This document shows positions 1 to 7,087 of a stretch of DNA of 42,098 nt, in pieces. The translations under genes were made by a program, and so were the position numbers. A model generated the notes under the pieces. That model had not been told where the DNA came from, did not search any database, and saw only the letters and a program-made list of their open reading frames with translations. Within the stretch, counting starts at the first letter, position 1, and each line of letters opens with the position of its first letter. Source of the DNA: an uncultured Lachnospiraceae bacterium (GTDB taxonomy: Bacteria; Bacillota; Clostridia; Lachnospirales; Lachnospiraceae); assembly GCA_910586315.1 (NCBI GenBank), contig CAJUIP010000031.1, forward strand, positions 1 through 42,098, read 5' to 3'.

Positions 1-50
1 ATGACCCTCTGCTTGTAAGGCAGATGCTCTCCCAGCTGAGCTAAGACCCC
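1..50 (-). tRNA. tRNA-Val(UAC), 3' part cut off by the window edge
   Basis: Read on the minus strand, the sequence starts at position 50 with GGGGTCTTAGCTCAGCTGGG, a normal acceptor 5' strand and D-arm. An anticodon stem TCTGC/GCAGA follows, with loop CTTACAA, so the anticodon is TAC (valine). About 50 of the expected 76 nt are present; the variable loop, T-arm and 3' acceptor strand lie outside the window. A very good minus-strand promoter sits just upstream. Confidence 0.93.
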
Positions 51-92
51 ATATCTTTTAGCGAGTACATGTGACTCACTTGCGACTTTGAC

Positions 93-121
93 AGTATAAA
101 CCATTATGAAAAAAATGTCAA
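93..121 (-). promoter_or_regulatory. Promoter of the tRNA-Val transcript
   Basis: On the minus strand TTGACA (plus 116-121) is followed after exactly 17 bp by TATACT (plus 93-98). This is a near-consensus vegetative sigma promoter pointing at the tRNA, about 40 bp from the first tRNA base. Confidence 0.85.
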
Positions 122-144
122 CAGTTTTTTTATAGAAATTTTCT

Positions 145-173
145 TATCTTTTTTTCCTATTATGTGTTATACT
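145..173 (+). promoter_or_regulatory. Probable extended -10 promoter for the lipid kinase operon
   Basis: TATACT at 168-173 is preceded by TG plus one base (165-167), giving an extended -10. The -35 region (about 145-150) is only T-rich and poor. The start codon of the first gene lies 40 bp downstream. It is placed back to back with the tRNA-Val promoter. Confidence 0.55.
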
Positions 174-212
174 AGGAACATGCAATTACCAGCGAGATAA
201 AGCGGAGGGTCC

Positions 213-1142
213 ATGTATCATTTTATCGTAAATCCCAGTGCAGGAACGGGAAGAGGCTATCATATATGGAAAAGGCTTGAGAGGCAGTTGGAAAACGACA
301 GCCAGGAATACCGTGTGTTTTTCACGGAGCATCAGGGGGATGCGGTTCGGATTGCAGAAGCGCTGACCGCCGATAAGAATGAGGCTAAAATCCTGATTGT
401 AGTTGGCGGCGAGGGAACATATAATGAAGTCCTCAATGGTATTTCCTTTAAGGGGATGCTTACCCTGGGATATGTGCCAGCCGGATTCCGCAACGCCTTG
501 TCCAACGGTTTCCAGACCTACTGGAAGGTAAACAGGCAGAGCCGGCGCATCCTTCATCCCAAATACTATAATCTGACAGATTATGGCGTACTGACCAGCG
601 GCGGTGATGAAATTTTCAACCGGAGGTTTGCGGGACGTTGCGGAATCGGACTGGATGCCGCAATCTGTCATAATCTGTTATGCTGTTCTGCCAGATCCCA
701 GATGTGCCGGTTTCATTTGGAAAAAGTCCTGAATTTTGTTCTGGGACTAAAGCAGCTTATGTTAGCCAGGCCGGTAAAGGGTTATATTGTGTTCGATGGT
801 GTGAAAAAAGTAGAATTCAGTCATATATATTTTATCACATTTAAAATAGGAAAAGAGAAGGTAAGAAAGAAAAGAAAGCAGGAGCATGCAGAAACCGACG
901 GCGGAAAAATGATGGTTTATGTGGCGAGCTGCGCCAAAAAAAGAAAAATGATTCCTATGCTTAAGGACCTGACCATAGGTGTCAGAAAACGGGAACGGGG
1001 AATCCGGGTTTTTGAATGCAATGAAGCGTCCATTCATCTTGGCAGGCCTCTGCCTGTTCATGTGGACGGTGAAAGCTGCATGTGCCAGCAGGATATGGAA
1101 GTCCGGTGTATCCCGAGAAAAATACGGATGATCGGTTCCTGA
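213..1142 (+). CDS. Diacylglycerol kinase family lipid kinase (YegS/DagK type)
   Basis: The 309-residue protein starts with the family signature VNPSAGTGRG (residues 6-15) and has the nucleotide-binding loop GGEGTYNEVLNG at 65-76, a form of the GGDGT motif of the DAGK catalytic domain. Family members phosphorylate diacylglycerol, sphingoid bases or related lipids with ATP at the membrane, so a role in recycling diacylglycerol to phosphatidic acid is likely. The C-terminal half is less conserved and rich in Lys/Arg (about 215-235). AGCGGAGGG lies just ahead of the ATG. It heads a housekeeping run and ends 15 bp before ispF. The exact lipid substrate is not readable. Confidence 0.85.
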   Translation: MYHFIVNPSAGTGRGYHIWKRLERQLENDSQEYRVFFTEHQGDAVRIAEALTADKNEAKILIVVGGEGTYNEVLNGISFKGMLTLGYVPAGFRNALSNGFQTYWKVNRQSRRILHPKYYNLTDYGVLTSGGDEIFNRRFAGRCGIGLDAAICHNLLCCSARSQMCRFHLEKVLNFVLGLKQLMLARPVKGYIVFDGVKKVEFSHIYFITFKIGKEKVRKKRKQEHAETDGGKMMVYVASCAKKRKMIPMLKDLTIGVRKRERGIRVFECNEASIHLGRPLPVHVDGESCMCQQDMEVRCIPRKIRMIGS

Positions 1143-1157
1143 CAGAGAGGAGAAACT

Positions 1158-1703
1158 ATGAGAATCGGACAGGGATATGATGTGCACCGTCTTGCAAAGG
1201 GCCGGGAGCTGATCCTCGGCGGCGTAAAAGTGCCTTATGAAAAGGGACTTTTGGGTCATTCCGATGCGGATGTACTGATACATGCAATTATGGATGCCCT
1301 CCTGGGGGCGGCGGCTCTCGGGGATATCGGAAAGCATTTTCCCGATACAGATGAGGCATATAAGGGGATTTCCAGCATGAAGCTTTTAAGACGCGTGGGA
1401 GAAATCCTTGCAGAAAACGGATATCTGGTGGAAAATATTGATTCTACGATTATCGCTGAACAGCCAAAGCTTCTGCACTACCGCCCCGGGATGGAAGAGA
1501 ATATTGCAGAGGCTCTTGGAATCGAAGTGGATCAGGTCAGCGTAAAGGCCACCACCGAGGAGGGCCTTGGCTTTACGGGAACCGGAGAGGGGATTGCGGC
1601 CCAGGCCGTATGCCTGCTTTCCTCCGTAGCGGATTATAATATAGATGACCGGACGGAAAAAGGAAACTGCTCCGGCTGTCCCGGCTGCAGCCGGGATATT
1701 TAG
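1158..1703 (+). CDS. ispF: 2-C-methyl-D-erythritol 2,4-cyclodiphosphate synthase
   Basis: This enzyme of the non-mevalonate (MEP) isoprenoid pathway cyclises CDP-methylerythritol 2-phosphate, releasing CMP. Clear family marks are the metal ligands D8, H10 (GYDVHRL) and H42, the HSDAD block at 34-38, GDIGKHFPD at 55-63, and ATTEEGLGFTGTGEGIA from 131. The usual enzyme is about 155-160 residues; this one has 181. The extra C-terminal tail ends in a cysteine cluster CxxCxxC (C171, C174, C177) that is not part of the known fold. GAGAGGAG precedes the ATG. It follows the lipid kinase closely and is probably co-transcribed. Confidence 0.96.
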   Translation: MRIGQGYDVHRLAKGRELILGGVKVPYEKGLLGHSDADVLIHAIMDALLGAAALGDIGKHFPDTDEAYKGISSMKLLRRVGEILAENGYLVENIDSTIIAEQPKLLHYRPGMEENIAEALGIEVDQVSVKATTEEGLGFTGTGEGIAAQAVCLLSSVADYNIDDRTEKGNCSGCPGCSRDI

Positions 1704-1874
1704 AGACAGGAAGACGCTTAAGAGGAATTTTGCATAAAACAATGAAATGATGCTGGGGCCAAAGGGTCTTTTGTCCTCTTTGATACCGGATTGTTGCATC
1801 GGATTTTTGACCCTGGTATCATGAAATTTTGCTTTGCCTGCACAGGTTAAGAAGGTATGAAAAAGGAGAATGGC

Positions 1875-3284
1875 ATGAAGATCTATAACACTCTTTCAAA
1901 AAGAAAAGAAGAATTTGTCCCGGTGGAGCCGGGCAGGGTAAAAATGTATGTCTGCGGTCCCACCGTTTACAATTTTATCCATATTGGCAACGCGAGGCCG
2001 ATGATTGTTTTTGACACTGTGAGAAGATATTTCGAATATAAAGGCTATGATGTGAACTATGTGTCCAATTTCACGGATGTGGACGATAAAATCATCAAAA
2101 AAGCCATTGAAGAAGGCGTGGACGCGGACGTGATCTCCAAACGCTACATTGCCGAGTGCAAAAAGGATATGGAAGCCTTAAACATCAGGCCGGCTACAAA
2201 AAATCCGCTGGCTACCGAGGAAATCTGCGGTATGCTGGATATGATTGGAATATTGATTGAAAAGGGCTATGCCTATGTGGCTGCCGACGGTACTGTTTAC
2301 TATCGGGTGCGGAAATTTAAGGACTACGGAAAACTGTCCCACAAAAATCTGGATGATCTTCAGTCCGGATTCCGTGAAATAAAGGTTACCGGAGAGGAGG
2401 GAAAGGAAGATCCCAATGATTTCGTACTCTGGAAGCCGAAAAAGGACGGGGAGCCTTACTGGGAGTCTCCCTGGTGCCAGGGCCGTCCCGGCTGGCATAT
2501 TGAGTGCTCTGTGATGGCGAAACGTTATCTGGGAGATGAAATTGATATCCATGCGGGTGGTGAGGACCTTGTATTCCCCCACCACGAAAATGAGATTGCC
2601 CAGAGCGAAGCCGCAAACGGAGTGACCTTTGCCAAATACTGGATGCACAATGCATTTTTAAATGTGGATAATAAAAAAATGTCGAAGTCCCTGGGGAATT
2701 TTTTTACGGTCCGGGAAATCAGTGAAAAATACGATCTTCAGGTACTCAGGTTCTTTATGCTGAGCGCCCATTACAGAAGTCCTCTGAATTTCAGCGCCGA
2801 ATTGATGGAGGCCTCCAAAAATGGACTGGAGCGTATTCTCACAGGCGTGGAAAAATTAAAGGAGCTGAGCGCTAAGGCAGCTGCCGGGGAAATGACGGCA
2901 GAAGAGCTGGAGAATAAGAAGAGGGCAGAAGAGCTGGTGGCAAAGTATGAGGCGGCCATGGAAGACGATTTTAACACGGCCGACGCCATCTCCGCTGTTT
3001 TTGAACTTGTAAAGCTTGGCAATTCCACTGCTTCTGTGGGAAGCTCCGCGGATTATGTGAACGGGATAAAAGAGACTCTGGAGAAGCTTTGTGATGTAAT
3101 GGGAATTATCACAGAGAAAAAAGAAGAGATGCTGGATTCTGAGATTGAGGACATGATCGCGCAGAGGCAGGCGGCAAGAAAGGCGAAAAACTTTGCCCTT
3201 GCCGATGAAATCCGGGGAAAACTTCTGGAAATGGGAATTGTCCTTGAGGATACAAGAGAGGGCGTAAAATGGAAGAGAGCTTAA
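1875..3284 (+). CDS. cysS: Cysteine--tRNA ligase
   Basis: Class I aminoacyl-tRNA synthetase charging tRNA-Cys. The 469-residue product has HIGN at 36-39 and KMSKS at 268-272, and the zinc ligands C27, C211, H236 and E240 are all present, matching the spacing in the E. coli enzyme. The start at 1875 is preferred because AAGGAG lies 6 bp upstream; an in-frame ATG at 1857 would put that site inside the gene. The 170-bp gap after ispF has alternative short complementary stretches (GGGTC/GACCC, TGATACC/GGTATCA) but no T-box motif. The end overlaps the Mini-III gene by 16 bp. Confidence 0.97.
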   Translation: MKIYNTLSKRKEEFVPVEPGRVKMYVCGPTVYNFIHIGNARPMIVFDTVRRYFEYKGYDVNYVSNFTDVDDKIIKKAIEEGVDADVISKRYIAECKKDMEALNIRPATKNPLATEEICGMLDMIGILIEKGYAYVAADGTVYYRVRKFKDYGKLSHKNLDDLQSGFREIKVTGEEGKEDPNDFVLWKPKKDGEPYWESPWCQGRPGWHIECSVMAKRYLGDEIDIHAGGEDLVFPHHENEIAQSEAANGVTFAKYWMHNAFLNVDNKKMSKSLGNFFTVREISEKYDLQVLRFFMLSAHYRSPLNFSAELMEASKNGLERILTGVEKLKELSAKAAAGEMTAEELENKKRAEELVAKYEAAMEDDFNTADAISAVFELVKLGNSTASVGSSADYVNGIKETLEKLCDVMGIITEKKEEMLDSEIEDMIAQRQAARKAKNFALADEIRGKLLEMGIVLEDTREGVKWKRA

Positions 3285-3721
3285 GGCTTTTTAAAGAGGC
3301 TTTCAGGCTTAAAGATGCGGATGCCGGACAATACTCCCCTCTGGTGTTAGCTTATATGGGCGATGCGGTCTATGAAATTTTAATACGGACCAAGGTGGTA
3401 AATGATGGAAATGAGCAGGTCAATAAGCTCCATAAAAAAGCCTCAGCCCTGGTGAAGGCCGGGGCGCAGGCGGCTCTGCTTATGGCGATTGAGTCTGATT
3501 TGACAGAGGAAGAGCACGCCGTGTATAAGAGGGGGCGCAACGCAAAGTCTGCTTCCATGGCAAAGAACGCCACGATGAAGGAGTACCGGATGGCCACCGG
3601 CTTTGAAGCGCTGGTGGGGTATCTGTATCTTTCCGGCCAATTGGAAAGACTTTTTAAGCTGGTAAGCCTGGGACTTACAAAAATCGGAGTTTGGAAAGAG
3701 GAGAGCCCGGATGAGATATGA
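3269..3721 (+). CDS. mrnC: Mini-ribonuclease III
   Basis: A 150-residue RNase III-like endonuclease without the double-stranded-RNA-binding domain. In Bacillus the family matures the ends of 23S rRNA. The catalytic signature is seen as YMGDAVYE (29-36), with D32 and E36, and a second acidic helix GFEALVGYLYL, with E113. It begins inside cysS (16-bp overlap) and overlaps rlmB by 11 bp, so the three genes are translationally coupled. The cysS-mrnC-rlmB order is the common Firmicutes one and groups tRNA charging with rRNA maturation. Confidence 0.94.
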   Translation: MEESLRLFKEAFRLKDADAGQYSPLVLAYMGDAVYEILIRTKVVNDGNEQVNKLHKKASALVKAGAQAALLMAIESDLTEEEHAVYKRGRNAKSASMAKNATMKEYRMATGFEALVGYLYLSGQLERLFKLVSLGLTKIGVWKEESPDEI

Positions 3722-4457
3722 AGAACTGACCATGGAGGGACGGAATGCGGTGCTGGAGGCCTTCCGTTCCGGAAAGACCATTGACAAATTATTTGTTCTG
3801 GATGGCTGTCAGGACGGCCCGGTGAAGTCTATTGTAAGAGAAGCGAAAAAGCATGATACTATTATCACATATGTGGCCAGGGAACGCCTGGATCAGATGT
3901 CGGAGACCGGACACCACCAGGGAGTCGTGGCCTTTGCGGCCGCTTACGAGTACGCCGGGGTGGAGGACATACTGGAGGCGGCCCGGGAAAAAGGCGAACC
4001 GCCGTTCCTTTTTCTGTTAGACGGGATTGAGGATCCCCACAACCTGGGGGCTATTATCCGCACCGCCAATCTGGCCGGGGCTCATGGTGTGATTATTCCC
4101 AAACGCCGCGCTGTGGGGCTTACGGCGACAGTGGCAAGGACCTCTGCCGGGGCTTTAAACTATACGCCTGTAGCCAAGGTGACCAATCTGGTTTCCACTA
4201 TAGAAGAACTAAAAAAGCAGGGCATGTGGTTTGTGTGTGCCGACATGGGCGGCGAGACCATGTACCGGTTAAACCTTACCGGTCCCCTGGGACTTGTGAT
4301 CGGAAATGAAGGAGAAGGCGTCAGCCGCCTGGTGAAGGAAACATGCGATATGATCGCCTCCATTCCCATGAAGGGAGATATTGATTCCCTGAATGCGTCC
4401 GTGGCAGCGGGGGTTCTTGCTTATGAGGTTGTGAGGCAGAGACTTTTACAGAAATAA
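3711..4457 (+). CDS. rlmB: 23S rRNA 2'-O-ribose methyltransferase, SpoU/TrmH family (RlmB-like)
   Basis: The 248-residue SPOUT enzyme transfers a methyl group from SAM to the 2'-OH of a guanosine in 23S rRNA (G2251 in E. coli numbering for RlmB). The N-terminal substrate-binding domain starts with EGRNAVLEAF. The three knot motifs are present: NLGAIIRTAN (111-120), GLVIGNEGEG (194-203) and SLNASVAAG (226-234). It is the last gene of the cysS run and is followed within 12 bp by an intrinsic terminator. Specificity for G2251 is inferred from context; close paralogues modify other sites or tRNA. Confidence 0.92.
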   Translation: MRYEELTMEGRNAVLEAFRSGKTIDKLFVLDGCQDGPVKSIVREAKKHDTIITYVARERLDQMSETGHHQGVVAFAAAYEYAGVEDILEAAREKGEPPFLFLLDGIEDPHNLGAIIRTANLAGAHGVIIPKRRAVGLTATVARTSAGALNYTPVAKVTNLVSTIEELKKQGMWFVCADMGGETMYRLNLTGPLGLVIGNEGEGVSRLVKETCDMIASIPMKGDIDSLNASVAAGVLAYEVVRQRLLQK

Positions 4458-4468
4458 AAGAAGAAAGG

Positions 4469-4508
4469 TCCGGTTAGGCGCCGCATGCAGGTGTCTGCCG
4501 GATTTTTT
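4469..4508 (+). terminator. Intrinsic terminator after rlmB
   Basis: A 13-bp stem with one bulged T pairs TCCGGT...AGGCGCC with GGTGTCTGCCGGA around the loop GCATGCA, and is followed directly by TTTTTT at 4503-4508. The next 200 bp up to the tRNA-Thr promoter show no gene. Confidence 0.88.
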
Positions 4509-4703
4509 ACTTTGCGGGGAAAACTTTTCTGCATTAATGTAAAAAAGCAAAATGGCAGAGGATCTTTCCTGCGAAACAAAAAGCACTTTGTGCTTAAAAT
4601 TGCACTGGCTACAGTTTTCGGGGCGGGGAAAACGGATAAAAACAGGCGTATAGCTTAGTAATTTGCACTGCGGCGGTAAAAGAAAAAATTTATTAAGTTT
4701 CTG

Positions 4704-4732
4704 TTGACAAAAGAGGAAACTCATGATACTAT
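4704..4732 (+). promoter_or_regulatory. Promoter of tRNA-Thr
   Basis: TTGACA at 4704-4709, then 17 bp, then TACTAT at 4727-4732 with TG one base upstream (extended -10). It lies 22 bp ahead of the tRNA. Confidence 0.7.
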
Positions 4733-4754
4733 ATCTAAGGTTTCAAAAACACCT

Positions 4755-4827
4755 GCTGCCTTGGCTCAGCTGGTAGAGCGTCGCCTTGGTAAGGCGGAGG
4801 TCGGCAGTTCAAATCTGCTAGGCAGCT
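4755..4827 (+). tRNA. tRNA-Thr(GGU)
   Basis: The acceptor stem GCTGCCT/AGGCAGC closes a complete 73-nt cloverleaf. It has a D-arm GGCTCAGCTGGTAGAGC, an anticodon stem TCGCC/GGCGG with loop TTGGTAA (anticodon GGT) and a T-arm with GTTCAAATC. CCA is not encoded. A single-gene transcription unit with its own promoter and terminator. Confidence 0.97.
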
Positions 4828-4839
4828 TTTTAGAAACTA

Positions 4840-4870
4840 AGGGCTTTCCGGGACTTCGGGAAGCCCTTTT
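4840..4870 (+). terminator. Intrinsic terminator of tRNA-Thr
   Basis: An 11-bp stem AGGGCTTTCCG/CGGGAAGCCCT with loop GGACTT runs into TTTT. Confidence 0.9.
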
Positions 4871-4886
4871 CGATTGCAATTTGTAA

Positions 4887-4915
4887 TTGCATTTTCCGCC
4901 GGCATTGAGTATAAT
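4887..4915 (+). promoter_or_regulatory. Promoter of the MATE exporter gene
   Basis: TTGCAT at 4887-4892, 17 bp, TATAAT at 4910-4915. Transcription would begin near 4922, so the in-frame TTG at 4874 cannot be the start codon of the next gene. Confidence 0.8.
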
Positions 4916-4969
4916 CATAGAATGCCTGTGGAAAGAGATGGTAAAATTCAGGCAGAGGAGCAGGATAGT

Positions 4970-6322
4970 ATGAAAAAATCTTATGAAATGGATATGTGCA
5001 ACGGGCCCGTTCTTGGAAAAATTCTGATCTTTTCCATTCCTTTAATGCTTTCCGGAATCCTTCAGCTTCTTTTTAACGCTGCGGATGTGATTGTGGTTGG
5101 ACGCTATGCCGGAAGCCAGTCTCTTGCTGCGGTAGGTTCCACAACGGCCCTCATTAACCTCTTAATCAATATTTTTGTGGGTCTTTCGGTGGGAGTGAAT
5201 GTGCTGGTGGCCCAGTATTACGGGGCAAAAAGCGACGAGGACGTGAGTGAGACCATCCATACGGCCATAACTCTGGGGCTGGTATCAGGCCTCTTTTTGG
5301 TGGCAGTGGGAATTGCAGCCGCGAGACCCCTTCTGGAGCTGATGGGAACCCCGGACGATGTTATTAATAAATCTACCATATACATGCAGATTTATTTTGC
5401 GGGAATGCCGGTGACCATGCTTTACAATTTCGGCAGCGCCGTTTTAAGGGCTGTGGGGGATACCAGACGTCCGCTTTATTTTCTTACGGCAGCCGGAGTA
5501 GTCAATGTGCTTTTAAATCTGGTTTTTGTAATTTATTTTAATTTGGATGTGGCCGGGGTGGCTCTTGCCACTGTGATTGCCCAGGCAATCTCCGCCGCGC
5601 TGGTGTTAAAAAGTCTGTTATCCGCCGACGGATGCCTGAAACTAAAAATACATGAGCTGAAAATCAGCAAGGTAAAATTAAAACGGATTGCAAGGGTGGG
5701 ACTTCCCGCCGGGATGCAGGGGGCCATTTTCTCCATTTCCAATGTGTTAATCCAGTCCTCCGTAAATTCCTTTGGTTCCATTGCCATGGCAGGAAATACT
5801 GCCGCTCAGAATATTGAGGGCTTCATTTATGCAGCCATGAATGCCGTTTACCAGACCAACTTAAGCTTTACCAGTCAGAACTTTGGCGGAAGAAAGTATA
5901 AGAGAATCGGGAAAATTACCTTTACCTGTCTGGCTGTGGTCACCGTTGTGGGCCTGGTGCTGGGCGCTTCCTTTTACGGAATAGGGGAGACACTCCTTGG
6001 AATCTATTCTTCCGACCCCCAGGTCATTCAGTACGGCATGCGCCGTCTGGGAATCATCGGCCTTCTTTATTTTATATGCGGAATCATGGATACCATGGTG
6101 GGAAGCATCCGCGGCATCGGATATTCGGTTCTCCCCATGTGTGTTTCTCTGGCAGGGGCCTGCGGCCTGCGGGTGATATGGATCTTTACTGTTTTCCAGT
6201 GGAGCCGTAATCTGACCACTTTATATATTTCTTATCCTTTTACCTGGATTGTCACAGGAACGGCCCATATTATCTGCTTCCTTTTGATTCGCAGAAAAAT
6301 GCCAAAAGAAGACTGGGAGTAA
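4970..6322 (+). CDS. MATE family efflux transporter
   Basis: A 450-residue membrane protein with about twelve hydrophobic segments in two similar halves. It opens with the typical NGPVLGKILIFSIPLMLSG, and the central RIARVGLPAGMQGAIFSISN marks the start of the second half. MATE proteins export cationic compounds or metabolites using a Na+ or H+ gradient; the substrate here is unknown. The ATG at 4970 is chosen because GAGGAG lies 9 bp upstream and the promoter -10 sits at 4910. A second ATG at 4922 would be almost leaderless. It is monocistronic by layout; the MarR promoter follows about 60 bp after the stop. Confidence 0.93.
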   Translation: MKKSYEMDMCNGPVLGKILIFSIPLMLSGILQLLFNAADVIVVGRYAGSQSLAAVGSTTALINLLINIFVGLSVGVNVLVAQYYGAKSDEDVSETIHTAITLGLVSGLFLVAVGIAAARPLLELMGTPDDVINKSTIYMQIYFAGMPVTMLYNFGSAVLRAVGDTRRPLYFLTAAGVVNVLLNLVFVIYFNLDVAGVALATVIAQAISAALVLKSLLSADGCLKLKIHELKISKVKLKRIARVGLPAGMQGAIFSISNVLIQSSVNSFGSIAMAGNTAAQNIEGFIYAAMNAVYQTNLSFTSQNFGGRKYKRIGKITFTCLAVVTVVGLVLGASFYGIGETLLGIYSSDPQVIQYGMRRLGIIGLLYFICGIMDTMVGSIRGIGYSVLPMCVSLAGACGLRVIWIFTVFQWSRNLTTLYISYPFTWIVTGTAHIICFLLIRRKMPKEDWE

Positions 6323-6380
6323 GAAGGAAATCAAGCTGAGCTGTTACGAAAAATTCACAGTTATTTCACAAATATCCCTC

Positions 6381-6409
6381 TTGCGGAAATAGGCGGGAGG
6401 GATTATAAT
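6381..6409 (+). promoter_or_regulatory. Promoter of the MarR-ABC exporter operon
   Basis: TTGCGG at 6381-6386, 17 bp, TATAAT at 6404-6409. The -10 is perfect and the -35 moderate. Two palindromes begin 10 bp downstream. Confidence 0.7.
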
Positions 6410-6419
6410 ACGTCACATG

Positions 6420-6448
6420 ATTAACTAGTTAATGATTAGCGTGCTAAT
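6420..6448 (+). promoter_or_regulatory. Twin operator palindromes, probable MarR binding sites
   Basis: Two 14-bp palindromes lie side by side: ATTAACTAGTTAAT (6420-6433, perfect) and ATTAGCGTGCTAAT (6435-6448, six-base arms around GT). Their centres are 15 bp apart, and both share ATTA...TAAT ends. They sit just downstream of the -10 at the expected start of transcription, the usual position for MarR autorepression by blocking polymerase. Confidence 0.72.
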
Positions 6449-6509
6449 GATTGCATACGGATGGTTAACAGACAGACGAATCATTTTGGAAAAAGAGAAA
6501 GGAGAAGCC

Positions 6510-6959
6510 ATGAACCCAAAGGGAAAGCCTCAGGGGATCAACCATGCGATTGTGGAAGCTTTTATCAATACCGAAAAGCTTCACCGGGCGGTTTTGGAAC
6601 GCCGCCTCAATAAAAACGGCATGTTCCGGGCACAGCACCAGATTCTCATGTGCATTTCCTGGAATCAGGATATGTCTCAGAAGGAGCTTGCAGAACAGTA
6701 TCATGTGTCCGCAGCCTCCATAGCAGTCTCATTAAAAAAACTGGAGAAAGGCGGTTATATTCGCCGTCTGGTTGACAGAGATGACAATCGTTACAACAAG
6801 ATCCGCCTCACAGAAAAAGGAAAGGAAGAAGTCGAACGGAGTATCAGCTTCTTTGAGAAAACAGAAGAAGGGATGCTTTCCGGTTTTTCCGAGGAGGAGA
6901 AGAAAATATTGTATCAGTATATTCGGAGACTAACGGAGAATTTAGAACAAATGCTTTAA
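6510..6959 (+). CDS. MarR family transcriptional regulator
   Basis: The 149-residue protein has the winged-helix core: MSQKELAEQYHVSAASIAVSL (helix-turn-helix), then the wing with VDRDDNRYNKIRLTEKG, the DxRxxR-like segment typical of MarR. Such dimers bind short palindromes and let go when a ligand binds. The start at 6510 has AAAGGAG 5 bp upstream; an in-frame ATG at 6432 would lie inside the operator. It precedes two ABC exporter genes and is very likely their local repressor. Its final codons lie inside the first copy of a 26-bp tandem repeat. Confidence 0.93.
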   Translation: MNPKGKPQGINHAIVEAFINTEKLHRAVLERRLNKNGMFRAQHQILMCISWNQDMSQKELAEQYHVSAASIAVSLKKLEKGGYIRRLVDRDDNRYNKIRLTEKGKEEVERSISFFEKTEEGMLSGFSEEEKKILYQYIRRLTENLEQML

Positions 6960-7064
6960 AAGAAAATTTGGAGCAAATGCCTGAATGGAAAATTTAGAAC
7001 AAATGCTTTAAAGGAAGATTTAGAGCGAATGCCGGAACGGAAAACTTAGAATAAATGCTTCAAA
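6935..7064 (+). repeat. Five-copy 26-bp tandem repeat between marR and the ABC genes
   Basis: Units start at 6935, 6961, 6987, 7013 and 7039; the core of each is close to AATTTAGAACAAATGC. Copies 1, 3 and 5 end in CTTTAAA or CTTCAAA, while copies 2 and 4 end in CCTGAAT or CCGGAAC, so the array can also be read as a 52-bp higher-order unit. The first copy encodes the C-terminus NLEQML and stop of MarR. Because 26 is not a multiple of three, the other copies do not extend a protein repeat. Confidence 0.92.
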
Positions 7065-7087
7065 GAACAGAACAGGAGGGACAAAAA

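Noticed and set aside
1704..1874. T-box leader for cysS
   Set aside because: Neither the T-box sequence nor a terminator/antiterminator pair was seen; only short alternative stems are present.
4704..4886. 60-codon frame across tRNA-Thr
   Set aside because: It lies over the tRNA, its promoter and its terminator.
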